64,000 nucleotides of DNA from Pseudomonadota bacterium. Lineage in GTDB: Bacteria > Myxococcota_A > UBA796 > GCA-2862545. The notes beneath the pieces are model-generated. The model saw only the letters and a list, made by a program, of their open reading frames with translations, made no database searches and was not told where the DNA came from. The stretch's first letter is position 1. Each line of letters opens with the position of its first letter. The DNA lies in assembly GCA_947475315.1 (NCBI GenBank), contig CANJMY010000002.1, forward strand, positions 31,258-95,257, given 5' to 3'. A program made the position numbers and the translations under genes. This document shows, in pieces, positions 56,224 to 64,000 of this stretch.

Positions 56224-57399
56224 ATGTCCAAGCCGCGGCTGTTGCTCTCGTTCTCTGGTGGGCTCGACACGAGCTTCTGCGTGGTCAACCTCGGCGAAAG
56301 GTACGTGGTCTCCACGGTCACCTTCGACTGCGGCGGTCTGGATGACGCCGAGCGCGCCAAGATCGCCGAGCGGTCCAAGGAGTGCGGCGCCGAGTCGCAC
56401 TCCCTGGTCGACCTCCGCGACGAGCTCTGCGATCGCATCCTGACGCCGCTGCTCCGCACCGGCTTCCTCAAGGGTGAGAACTACCCGCTGTGCGTTGGCT
56501 CCGAGCGCGGCCTGCAGGCGGCCCACCTCGCGCGCCTAGCGAATGAGGGTGCCTTTGACGCCGTCGGCCACGGCTGCACCGCCGCCGGCAACGACCAGGT
56601 CCGCTTCGACGTGACCCTGCGCACGCTGCTCAACCCCGGCATCAAGATCGAGGCCCCCATCCGCGACCTCGGCCCCTCCCGCGAGGAGTCGGCGGACATG
56701 CTCCGCGCGGTCGGCATCCAGACGGAGGCCAAGACCACCACGTACAGCATCAACACGTCCATGTGGGGCACCACGATGGGCGGCGGTCCGCTGCACGACC
56801 CGTCCAAGCCGGTCCCCACCGACCTGCGCCTGAAGGTCCTCGCCGCGGCCGACGTCACCCTGCCTGAGGAGATCCTCAAGATCGGCTTCAAGGCCGGCCG
56901 TCCGGTCAGTGTCGACGGCGTCGAGATGGGCATGCCCGCCCTGATCGAGCTGCTCAACGAGCGCGGCGCGGCGCACGGCCTCGGCCGCGACGTCCACACC
57001 GGCGACACGGTCCTCGGCATCAAGGGCCGCATCCTGTTCGAGGCCCCTGCCGCGGCGCTCATCCACCGCGCGCACCTCGAGCTGTGCAAGCTCACGCTGT
57101 CCAAGCAGCAGATCCTGCTGCGCGACCACCTCAAGCCCACGTACGGCCAGCTCCTCCATGAGGGCTTCTGGCTGGACTCCGTGATGGCGGACATCGAGGC
57201 GTACTTCGCGTCCGAGCAGCAGGTGGTGAACGGCGAGGTCGGCCTGACTTTGGGCAAGGGCACGATGGAGCTCTCCACCATCGACGCGCCGCAGTCCCGC
57301 ATGAAGGGCCGCGCTCGCTACGGCGAGCTGGGCGCTGGATGGGATGGCCGCGACACGGACGGCTTCTCCAAGATCCTCGCTATCGGTCTCCGCCGGTGA
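56224..57399 (+). CDS. argG: Argininosuccinate synthase
   Basis: The enzyme condenses citrulline and aspartate with ATP. The 391-residue protein starts RLLLSFSGGLDTSFCVVNLG, the PP-loop. Further motifs are GHGCTAAGNDQVRFDVTLRT, EAKTTTYSINTSMWGTTMGG and GLGRDVHTGDTVLGIKGRI, which match the family. A GGAGG ribosome-binding site precedes it, and the 75-base gap upstream is its likely promoter. It is the first gene of a seven-gene arginine unit. Confidence 0.95.
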   Translation: MSKPRLLLSFSGGLDTSFCVVNLGERYVVSTVTFDCGGLDDAERAKIAERSKECGAESHSLVDLRDELCDRILTPLLRTGFLKGENYPLCVGSERGLQAAHLARLANEGAFDAVGHGCTAAGNDQVRFDVTLRTLLNPGIKIEAPIRDLGPSREESADMLRAVGIQTEAKTTTYSINTSMWGTTMGGGPLHDPSKPVPTDLRLKVLAAADVTLPEEILKIGFKAGRPVSVDGVEMGMPALIELLNERGAAHGLGRDVHTGDTVLGIKGRILFEAPAAALIHRAHLELCKLTLSKQQILLRDHLKPTYGQLLHEGFWLDSVMADIEAYFASEQQVVNGEVGLTLGKGTMELSTIDAPQSRMKGRARYGELGAGWDGRDTDGFSKILAIGLRR

Positions 57400-58445
57400 C
57401 CGAACAATACGACCTCCGCCTCCGGCCCCACAAGGTCGCAAGCGTCTGCCTCCCGTTCGACCTCGGCCCCTACATCACCGTGCATCAGACGCCCCTCGCT
57501 GAGGAAGGCGCCGCGATCGCGTGCAAGGTGTTGACCGCGCGTCGTGAGTACGGCCACCTCGAGCTCACCACCGGCCGTCAGGCGCGCCTGGTGCCCGGCG
57601 ATCTGATCGTCGGCGCCCTCGGCAGCCGCGCGGCGCTGCGCGGCTTCTGCGGCCGCGTCCCGGCCCAGGTCAAGGCCGGCGACGTGCTGCACCTGCTCAA
57701 CATGGGCGGCGTCATCGGCGTCTCCGACGGCGATCACGCGGGCCTCGGCGCGCCGATCGAGCTTCAGGTGCTGGGCACGCCCTACCGCCAGGGCAAGCCG
57801 CTGCGCCTCAAGGACTTCGCGATCGATCCGGCCCTGCCCGTGCCGGACAAGATGCCGCCGGTGCTCGTCATCGCGGGCACGTGCATGCACGCCGGCAAGA
57901 CCACGGCCGCCGCGGTCATCACGCGCTGGCTACGCAGCCGCGGCCTGATCGTGCACGCGGGCAAGGTCACCGGCGTCGCCGCCGTGAAGGACCTGCAGGT
58001 GTTCGTGGACAACGGCGCCAACAAGACCCTGTCCTTCCTGGACTGCGGCCTGCCGTCGACGTCGTACCACACCGACATCCCCGACCTCGCCCAGACCATG
58101 CTCGCGCACCTGGCGCAGGAAGCGCCAGACGTGATCGTGCTGGAGATGGGCGACGGCCTGATGGGCGACTACGGCGTGGACGACGTGTTCGCCGACCCGC
58201 GCTTCAGCAAGCACATCACGGGCGCCGTCGTGGCCGCCAACGACACCATCGGCGCGGTCGCCGCCGCCCGTCAGCTGCAGGCCTGGGGCATCCCCGTGCG
58301 CGTCGTGACCGGTCCGGCCACCGACAACGTCACGGGCACCCGCCGCCTGAACCAGCAGGGCCTGCCCGCCGCCAACATCTTCCTCGAAGCCGACAAGGTC
58401 TGCCAGCTGGCGGCCGCCGGCCTCGCCCCCGAGGAAGAGGGATGA
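57396..58445 (+). CDS. Uncharacterised P-loop NTPase in the arginine operon
   Basis: The protein has 349 residues, starting at a GTG overlapping the argG stop (GTGA) and overlapping argC by four bases. Residues 1-150 are beta-rich (ARLVPGDLIVGALGSRAALR). GTCMHAGKTTAA (161-172) is a Walker A loop of the dethiobiotin-synthetase/MobB kind, and IVLEMGDGLMGDYG (247-260) looks like the Walker B/switch strand. GAVVAANDTIGAVAAARQL and VRVVTGPATDNVTGTRRLN follow. It resembles nucleotide-dependent amidoligase-like or DUF1611-type P-loop proteins in layout, but I do not recognise its family. Its position between argG and argC, coupled on both sides, implies a role in arginine biosynthesis or its control. 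Confidence 0.8.
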   Translation: MTEQYDLRLRPHKVASVCLPFDLGPYITVHQTPLAEEGAAIACKVLTARREYGHLELTTGRQARLVPGDLIVGALGSRAALRGFCGRVPAQVKAGDVLHLLNMGGVIGVSDGDHAGLGAPIELQVLGTPYRQGKPLRLKDFAIDPALPVPDKMPPVLVIAGTCMHAGKTTAAAVITRWLRSRGLIVHAGKVTGVAAVKDLQVFVDNGANKTLSFLDCGLPSTSYHTDIPDLAQTMLAHLAQEAPDVIVLEMGDGLMGDYGVDDVFADPRFSKHITGAVVAANDTIGAVAAARQLQAWGIPVRVVTGPATDNVTGTRRLNQQGLPAANIFLEADKVCQLAAAGLAPEEEG

Positions 58446-59467
58446 CCACGACCGTCCGCGCCGGCATTGTCGGAGCGAACGGCTTCTTGGGCGGCGAGCT
58501 GGTCAGGCTCCTCGCGTCGCATCCGTTCGTCCAGCTCACCGCGCTCGTCGCGGGCAAGAGCGCCGGTCGGCGCTTGAGCGAGCTTCGTCCTGCCCTTCGT
58601 GGCCCGGGCGACGGCTTGCTTGAGGCGTTTGACGCGGACGTGCTCGCCCAGCGCTGCGACGTGGTGTTCCTGGCGCTGCCGCACGGCGAGTCCGCGGTGG
58701 CGGGTCGGGAGTTGGTCGCGCGCGGCGTGCGCGTGATCGATCTCGGCAGCGACTTCCGCATCGTCGATCCGGCCGAGCACACCCGCTGGTATGGCAAGCC
58801 CCCCGCGGCGCCCGAGCTCTCGGCTGAGGCCTTCTACGGCCTGCCCGAGCTGACCGGCGGCGCGCCCGCCACCGCGCGGGTCATCGCCAACCCGGGCTGC
58901 TTTGCGACCGCGCTCGCGCTGACGCTGGCGCCGCTCCAGCCTCACCTCGCGGCGGGCGTGGACGTCACGATCTTTGGCGTGACCGGCTCGTCGGGCAGCG
59001 GCATCGCGCCGCAGGACGGCACCCAGCACACGCTGCGGGTGAACAACTTCGTCGCCTACAAGCCGCTCGAGCACCAGCACATGGGCGAGCTGCTCCAGCT
59101 GCTGGGCCAGCGCGGCGTCGTCCCTGGCGTTCGTTTTGTGCCGCACAGCCTGCCCGCGCCCCGCGGCATCCACCTCACGCTGGTCCTCAAGGCGAGCGAG
59201 CTGGACGGTGACGCGCAGGCACTCTACCGCGCGGCCTACGAGGGCAAGCCCACCGTCGACGTGATCGAGGGCGCGGCCGCCATGGGCGCCACGCTGCTGT
59301 CGGTGCGCACGCTGATCGGCGTGCAGAAGGTGGGCAGTGACGTCGTGATCACGACCGCGATCGACAACCTGCTCAAGGGCGGGTCCGGTCAGGCCGTGCA
59401 GAACCTCAACCTTTGGTACGGGTGGGACGAGACCGTCGGTCTCCCGCTCGTGGGGGCCTGGCCATGA
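58442..59467 (+). CDS. argC: N-acetyl-gamma-glutamyl-phosphate reductase
   Basis: The enzyme reduces N-acyl-glutamyl phosphate to the semialdehyde with NADPH. The 341-residue protein begins TVRAGIVGANGFLGGELVRL, the NADP-binding loop, and the catalytic Cys lies in VIANPGCFATALALTLAPLQ. FYGLPELTGG and FVPHSLPAPRGIHLTL are conserved. The ATG overlaps the stop of the P-loop gene and its own stop overlaps argD. Confidence 0.93.
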   Translation: MTTTVRAGIVGANGFLGGELVRLLASHPFVQLTALVAGKSAGRRLSELRPALRGPGDGLLEAFDADVLAQRCDVVFLALPHGESAVAGRELVARGVRVIDLGSDFRIVDPAEHTRWYGKPPAAPELSAEAFYGLPELTGGAPATARVIANPGCFATALALTLAPLQPHLAAGVDVTIFGVTGSSGSGIAPQDGTQHTLRVNNFVAYKPLEHQHMGELLQLLGQRGVVPGVRFVPHSLPAPRGIHLTLVLKASELDGDAQALYRAAYEGKPTVDVIEGAAAMGATLLSVRTLIGVQKVGSDVVITTAIDNLLKGGSGQAVQNLNLWYGWDETVGLPLVGAWP

Positions 59468-60594
59468 GCGCGCTGCTGCCTGTCTACCCGCGTCTGGACC
59501 TCGACCTGGTGCGCGCGAACGGCGTGACCATGTACACGTCGGACGGTCGCCAGATCCTCGACCTGTACGGCGCCCACGCGGTCTGCCCGCTGGGTCACGC
59601 CCACCCTGAGCTGGCGGAGACGCTGTCCAACGCGTACCGCACGCTCGACTTCTACTCAAACTCGCTGCACATGGCGGTGCAGGAGCGCGCGGCCAACGCG
59701 GTGCTGGGCGGCAGCGAGCACCTGGCCTACGTGCACTTCGTGAACTCGGGGACTGAGGCCAACGAGTCCGCGTTGCACCTGGCGCGCAAGCTCACCGGCC
59801 GAAAGACGGTGATCACGCTGGACGCGAGCTTCCACGGCCGCACGCTCGGCGCGCTGTCGGTCACGGGGCTTGGCGGCTACCGCGGCCGCATCCCGCTCGA
59901 CGTGCCCGCGCACTGGTGCAAGACGATCACGCTCGGCCAGGAGGACCTGTCGGGCATCGACGAGACCGTCGCGGGCGTGATGATCGAGGCGATTGTCAGC
60001 TTGGGCGGCCTGTACGTGCCGGACGCCGCGTGGCTCCAGCGCGTCGAGGCCCGCTGCCGCGAGGTCGGCGCCTTCTTCATCCTCGACGAGGTCCAGGGCG
60101 GCGTCGGTCGCACCGGCACGTGGTACGCGCACGAGGGCTTCGGCGTGAAGCCGGACATGGTCACGCTCGCCAAGTCGCTCGGCGCGGGCTTCCCCGTGGG
60201 CGCCATGGTCTGCACCAAGGCGATCGGCGATCGCGTCGGCTCCGGCGAGCTCGGCACCACGTTCGGCGGCGGCCCGATGGCCTGCGCCATGGTGGAGGCG
60301 GTCGCGAACATCATCCGCCGTGACGGCCTGATGACCCGCGTGCTGGAGATCGAGGCCCGCATCCGCGCCGGTCTGGCGGGCATCCCCGGCGTCGAGGTGC
60401 GAGGCAAGGGCTGCCTGCTCGGCGTGGAGACGCCGGTGTTGGCCAACACGGTGCGCGACGCGCTCCTGGCCCGCGACATCATGGTCGGCACGTCGTCCCA
60501 CCCGCGCACGCTTCGCCTGCTGGCGCCTTACATCCTCCAGGACGAGCACGTCGACCGGTTCGTCACCACCCTCAAGGAGGTGATCGGTGTCTGA
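59464..60594 (+). CDS. argD: Acetylornithine/succinylornithine aminotransferase (ArgD)
   Basis: PLP-dependent enzyme converting the acyl-glutamate semialdehyde to acyl-ornithine. The 376-residue protein has VNSGTEANESALHLARKLTG, SFHGRTLGALSVTGLGGYRG, AFFILDEVQGGVGRTGTW with the PLP-ring Asp, and MVTLAKSLGAGFPVGAM whose Lys carries PLP. HPRTLRLLAPYILQ near the end is typical. The start overlaps the argC stop. Whether the acyl group is acetyl or succinyl cannot be told from the sequence. Confidence 0.93.
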   Translation: MSALLPVYPRLDLDLVRANGVTMYTSDGRQILDLYGAHAVCPLGHAHPELAETLSNAYRTLDFYSNSLHMAVQERAANAVLGGSEHLAYVHFVNSGTEANESALHLARKLTGRKTVITLDASFHGRTLGALSVTGLGGYRGRIPLDVPAHWCKTITLGQEDLSGIDETVAGVMIEAIVSLGGLYVPDAAWLQRVEARCREVGAFFILDEVQGGVGRTGTWYAHEGFGVKPDMVTLAKSLGAGFPVGAMVCTKAIGDRVGSGELGTTFGGGPMACAMVEAVANIIRRDGLMTRVLEIEARIRAGLAGIPGVEVRGKGCLLGVETPVLANTVRDALLARDIMVGTSSHPRTLRLLAPYILQDEHVDRFVTTLKEVIGV

Positions 60595-61594
60595 TCTGCT
60601 TCATGTGGTGTCGCCGACCGACCTGACGGACGCGGACCGCGCCATCATCCTGTCGCGCGCGGGCGTGCTCAAGGCGTCCGACCCCAACCCCGTGCCCAAT
60701 CGGCTGCGGGTGGGCGCGCTGTACTTCAACCCGTCGCTCCGGACGCGCGCGTCCTTCGAGCAGGCGGTGCGGATCGTCGGCGGCTCGTGCCAGACGATGA
60801 ACGCCACCAGCGACACCTGGGCGCTCGAGCTCGACCCCGACGCGGTCATGGACGGCGACAAGGTCGAGAACATCGCCGAGGCGGCGCGGGTGCTCGGCCA
60901 GTTCTTCCACATCCTGGGCGTGCGCAGCTTCCGCGGCACGGCGCCGTGGGACGTGGAGCGCACCGAGCCCGTGCTGCGCAAGATCGCGCACTACGCGGGC
61001 GTGCCGATCATCAGCCTGGAGGGCACCACCCACCACCCCTGTCAGGGGCTGGCGGACGTGATGACCCTCCACGAGACCTTCGGTCCGGACCTGCGAGGCC
61101 TGCCGGTCGCGCTGTCATGGGCCTACCACCCCAAGGCGCTGCCCACGGCCGTGCCGCAGACCTTCTTGATGCAGGCGGCGCTCGCCGGCTGCGACGTGTC
61201 GGTGGTGCACCCGCACGGGTTCGATCTGGACCGTGAGGTGCTGGACTCTGCGCGCTCCGAGGCGTCGGCGCGCGGCGGCAAGGTCACGGTCACGCATGAT
61301 CGCTTGGGCGGCCTGCGCGGCCGTCGCGTGGTCTACGTGAAGTCGTGGGGTCGCTTGGATCGCTCCGGTCCGACGGACCCGGAGCTTCGCACCTGGCAGA
61401 TGGACGAGTCGGCGATGTCGGGCACGGATCACGGTCGCGTGATGCACTGCCTGCCGGTCCGCCGCAACGTCGTCATCGCGGGAGAAGTGCTCGACGGGCC
61501 TCGCAGCCTTGTCGTGCAGCAGGCAGGAAATCGGATGTGGGCACAGGCCGCGCTGGTCGAACACCTCGCGCGTCGCCAGGGAGTCATTCCATGA
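60587..61594 (+). CDS. N-acylornithine carbamoyltransferase (ArgF'-type: N-acetyl- or N-succinylornithine)
   Basis: The 335-residue protein transfers carbamoyl phosphate to an acylated ornithine rather than to ornithine. Evidence is the carbamoyl-phosphate motif FNPSLRTRASFE (ordinary ornithine enzymes have STRTR), plus VMDGDKVENIAEAARVLGQF, HPCQGLADVMTLHETFG, LSWAYHPKALPTAVPQ, VVYVKSWGR and HCLPVRRNVVIAGEVLDG, all matching the Xanthomonas acetylornithine and Bacteroides succinylornithine enzymes. At the position equivalent to the substrate-discriminating residue of the Xanthomonas enzyme (Glu92) this protein has Val, so I leave the acyl group undecided. It overlaps argD by eight bases and argB by four. 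Confidence 0.85.
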   Translation: MSDLLHVVSPTDLTDADRAIILSRAGVLKASDPNPVPNRLRVGALYFNPSLRTRASFEQAVRIVGGSCQTMNATSDTWALELDPDAVMDGDKVENIAEAARVLGQFFHILGVRSFRGTAPWDVERTEPVLRKIAHYAGVPIISLEGTTHHPCQGLADVMTLHETFGPDLRGLPVALSWAYHPKALPTAVPQTFLMQAALAGCDVSVVHPHGFDLDREVLDSARSEASARGGKVTVTHDRLGGLRGRRVVYVKSWGRLDRSGPTDPELRTWQMDESAMSGTDHGRVMHCLPVRRNVVIAGEVLDGPRSLVVQQAGNRMWAQAALVEHLARRQGVIP

Positions 61595-62475
61595 AGCCGG
61601 ATCGTGGTCCAGACGTCGCCGAGGCGGCCCAGTACATTGAAGCGTTCCGCGATCGGCTGGTCGTCGTCAAGCTCGGCGGCGAGCTGCTCGACGGTGGTCC
61701 GGTGCTCGAGCGCATCCTCCCGCAGATCGTCATCCTCGTGCGCTGCGGGCTTCGTCCGCTGATCGTACACGGCGGCGGCAAGCAGGTGGACGCGGAGTGC
61801 AAGCAGCGCGGCCTGGTGCCCCGCAAGTTCCGCGGCCGCCGCGTGACCGACGACGCCACGCTCGACGTGCTGGTGTCGGTGGTCGGTGGCGAGCTCAACC
61901 GCGCGATCGTCGAGCGCCTGCGCCGTGACGGCGTGCCGGCGATCGGCTTCGAGGACGGCGTCACCCGCGCGGTGCACTGCGTCCGTCGTCCGCCCACCGT
62001 CGAGGACGGTGAGACCGTGGACTGGGGATGGGTCGGTGACGTGGTCGGCGTGGACGCCTCCAAGTTTGCCAAGGGCCCGAACGGCTGGTCCGTGCCGGTG
62101 CTCCCGAGCTTGGGCACGCTGGACGACGGCCACCTGGTCAACGTGAACGGCGACGCGGTCGCCAGCCGCGTGGCGTCCGATCTGGGCGCGTCCAAGCTTG
62201 TGCTGCTCACCAGCATCGCCGGCGTCATGCGCGGGCTGGACGCGGCGGGCCCCATCTCGCAGCTGCCGGTGTCGGCGGTGCGTGAGCTGATCGACGAGGG
62301 CGTGATCGCGGGCGGCATGCGCGCCAAGGTCGAAGAGGCCCTCAAGGCGATCGACCGCGGCGTCGAGCGCGTGCACATCATCTCGGGCCGTGAGCCGGCG
62401 ACGCTGCTGCGCGAGATCTTCAGCGACAACGGCTGCGGCACCCTGGTCGTCCCTGACGACGCGGGCCTGCGGTGA
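61591..62475 (+). CDS. argB: N-acylglutamate kinase
   Basis: The enzyme phosphorylates N-acetyl- or N-succinyl-glutamate. The 294-residue protein shows RLVVVKLGGELLDGG, PLIVHGGGKQVDAECKQRGL, RRVTDDATLDVLVSVVGGEL and LVNVNGDAVASRVASDLGAS, then GVMRGLDAAGPISQL and EGVIAGGMRAKVEEALKAID, the amino-acid-kinase fold motifs. The ATG overlaps the carbamoyltransferase stop; argH follows with GTG overlap. Confidence 0.93.
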   Translation: MKPDRGPDVAEAAQYIEAFRDRLVVVKLGGELLDGGPVLERILPQIVILVRCGLRPLIVHGGGKQVDAECKQRGLVPRKFRGRRVTDDATLDVLVSVVGGELNRAIVERLRRDGVPAIGFEDGVTRAVHCVRRPPTVEDGETVDWGWVGDVVGVDASKFAKGPNGWSVPVLPSLGTLDDGHLVNVNGDAVASRVASDLGASKLVLLTSIAGVMRGLDAAGPISQLPVSAVRELIDEGVIAGGMRAKVEEALKAIDRGVERVHIISGREPATLLREIFSDNGCGTLVVPDDAGLR

Positions 62476-63863
62476 GCGCCGAGGATCGCACGCCGGCGCG
62501 CAGCCTCGGCGGGCGGTTCACCGAGGCCACGGACGCGCTGCTGGAGCGCATCAACCGCAGCGTCGACGTGGATCGGCGCCTGTGGGATCAGGACGTGCGC
62601 GGCTCTAAGGCCCACGCGACCATGCTCGCGCACGTGGGCCTGATCTCCGCGGACGAGGCCCGCGCGATCGTCGACGGGCTGGACGCGATCCACGAGGAGC
62701 TGCGGACCGGCGCGTTCGAGTTCCTCCCGTCCGACGAAGACATCCACATGGCGGTGGAGCGCCGCCTGGGCGAGCGCATTGGCGCGCCCGCGCGCAAGCT
62801 GCACACCGGCCGCAGCCGCAACGATCAGGTCATCTTGGACACCACGATGTGGATGCGCGACGCGTTCACCGTGCTGCGCGACGACCTCGACGCGCTCATC
62901 CGCCTGCTGGCCGACCGCGCTGAGCAGGGCGTCGACGCGCCCATGCCGTCGTTCACCCACCTGCAGCCGGCCCAGGTCAGCAGCGTCGGCCAGTGGCTGT
63001 GCGCGCACGCGGCCGAGCTGTCCCGCGCCCGTCGTCGGGTGGGCGACCTGCTCGCCCGCCTGGACGAGAGCCCGCTCGGGAGCGGCGCGTCGGCGGGGAC
63101 CTACCTGCCGATCGATCGGCAGCACACGGCGACGGCGCTCGGCTTCACGCGGCCCACGCTCAACGCCACCCAGACCACCGGCAGCCGCACGGACGTGATC
63201 GACGCGATCGGCGTGCTCGCCACGACGGGCGTCGGCCTGTCCCGCCTGGGCGAGGAGCTGGTGCTGTTCGCGTCTCCGGCCTTCGCGTGGCTCAAGCTGC
63301 CGGACCGGCTGACCACCGGCTCCAGCCTGCTGCCGCAGAAGCGCAACCCGGACGGGGCAGAGCTGCTTCGCGTGCTCGGCAAGCTCCCGGCGGGCGACTT
63401 CGCCGCGCTCGCCTCGGCCGCCAGCGGGCTTGTCAGCGGGTACAGCAAGGACCTTCAGCCTGACAAGACGCTGCTGTTCCGCTCGTACGACAACACGCGC
63501 GACGCGGTGAGCCTGGCGGCCCTGCATGTGGACGCCATGTCCTGGGACGCGGCGCGCATGGAGGCCGCGTGCGGCTCCGAGCTCGCGGCGCTCTGGCTCG
63601 CGGATCGCCTGGTGCTCGCGGGCCTGCCGTTCCGTGAGGCGCACCACCTGGTCGGCCGCGCGGTTCGACTAGGCCAGGACACCGGCGGCCTGGCGGCGGG
63701 CTTCGCGGCCGCGCTGGGTGAGCACCCGGTCGACGGCGGCGAGGGCATCTCGGCTGAGCTGGCTGGGATGTCCCCGGCCAAGCTGCTGGCGGGCCTGCGG
63801 ACCGCGGGCGGCGCGGGCCCAGACAGCGTACGCGCGCAGCTCCAGGCGCTCCGCGGGGCGTGA
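62472..63863 (+). CDS. argH: Argininosuccinate lyase
   Basis: The enzyme cleaves argininosuccinate to arginine and fumarate. The 463-residue protein begins at a GTG overlapping the argB stop. KLHTGRSRNDQVILDTTMW and SFTHLQPAQVSSVGQWLCAH are conserved; the superfamily signature is GSSLLPQKRNPDGAELLR, with Arg in place of the second Lys often seen. Length is standard. It is the last clear gene in the window. Confidence 0.95.
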   Translation: MSAEDRTPARSLGGRFTEATDALLERINRSVDVDRRLWDQDVRGSKAHATMLAHVGLISADEARAIVDGLDAIHEELRTGAFEFLPSDEDIHMAVERRLGERIGAPARKLHTGRSRNDQVILDTTMWMRDAFTVLRDDLDALIRLLADRAEQGVDAPMPSFTHLQPAQVSSVGQWLCAHAAELSRARRRVGDLLARLDESPLGSGASAGTYLPIDRQHTATALGFTRPTLNATQTTGSRTDVIDAIGVLATTGVGLSRLGEELVLFASPAFAWLKLPDRLTTGSSLLPQKRNPDGAELLRVLGKLPAGDFAALASAASGLVSGYSKDLQPDKTLLFRSYDNTRDAVSLAALHVDAMSWDAARMEAACGSELAALWLADRLVLAGLPFREAHHLVGRAVRLGQDTGGLAAGFAAALGEHPVDGGEGISAELAGMSPAKLLAGLRTAGGAGPDSVRAQLQALRGA

Positions 63864-63978
63864 GCGCGAGGCGCGCGGGCGACGGGTCGCGCGAGCGCTT
63901 GTCGACCACGTGGGAGGGCTCCCCCTCATCGCGGAACAGGAGGCGCGTCATAGGTCGCGCGCTTCCCCAGGGTGCCTC

Positions 63979-64000
63979 ATGGCGATTCCGACCTCCGCGA
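63979..64000 (+). CDS. Possible start of a further gene at the right edge
   Basis: An ATG seven bases after AGGG opens the frame MAIPTSA before the window ends. The 115 bases from argH to this point contain no recognisable gene. It could be the next member of the arginine unit, but only seven codons are visible. Confidence 0.2.

Noticed and set aside
63433..63951. A minus-strand open frame at the right edge overlapping argH.
   Set aside because: It lies antisense to conserved argH coding sequence and its product is Arg/Pro-rich.

Overview
The window is high-GC, densely coded chromosomal DNA with no rRNA, tRNA, CRISPR array, insertion sequence or prophage that I can recognise. The gene content suggests a Myxococcota-like (former Deltaproteobacteria) bacterium: many small lipoproteins with Asp/Thr-rich linkers, a giant Asp-rich calcium-repeat protein with MopE-like DCDD motifs, paired DUF1552 and DUF1592-type genes, a futalosine-pathway menaquinone gene, and several regulator or TPR fusions. 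This placement is inference from gene content, not from a marker phylogeny.

Layout. Positions 1-9000 hold surface and exported proteins: a thrombospondin type 3 repeat protein running off the left edge, two lipoproteins, a TPR/winged-helix regulator, and divergently a VWA lipoprotein coupled to a Cys-rich lipoprotein. Positions 9000-12500 hold a TetR regulon with two clear palindromic operators and an orphan solute-binding/OmpA fusion. Positions 12600-18700 are a housekeeping run: prs, rplY, pth, rpsF, rplI, dnaB and an FHA protein; rpsR is missing from its usual place. Positions 18800-35200 mix uncharacterised exported and TPR proteins, a phosphopantetheinyl transferase, a type IA topoisomerase with a histone-like Lys/Ala tail, an AstE/AspA-domain fusion, a methyltransferase, mqnD, a PP2C/cNMP-domain fusion, a Rieske protein, rpmB and a DUF2520 protein.

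Positions 35200-46500 carry an enoyl-CoA hydratase, rbfA-truB, an opposite-strand DUF1592/DUF1552/lipoprotein cassette, then rpsO-pnp, dut and ffh. Positions 46700-56200 hold an S41 peptidase divergent from a DNA methyltransferase, radical SAM and phosphodiesterase run, a sigma-like/TPR operon and an LPG-synthase-like membrane protein. Positions 56200-63900 are one tightly overlapping arginine operon: argG, an unknown P-loop protein, argC, argD, an acylornithine-type carbamoyltransferase, argB and argH.

Most neighbouring co-directional genes overlap by 4 bases (ATGA, GTGA or TTGA junctions) or nearly touch, so the operons proposed here rest mainly on spacing and strand. Start codons were adjusted to Shine-Dalgarno sequences, lipoboxes and conserved family N-termini, so TTG and GTG starts are frequent.
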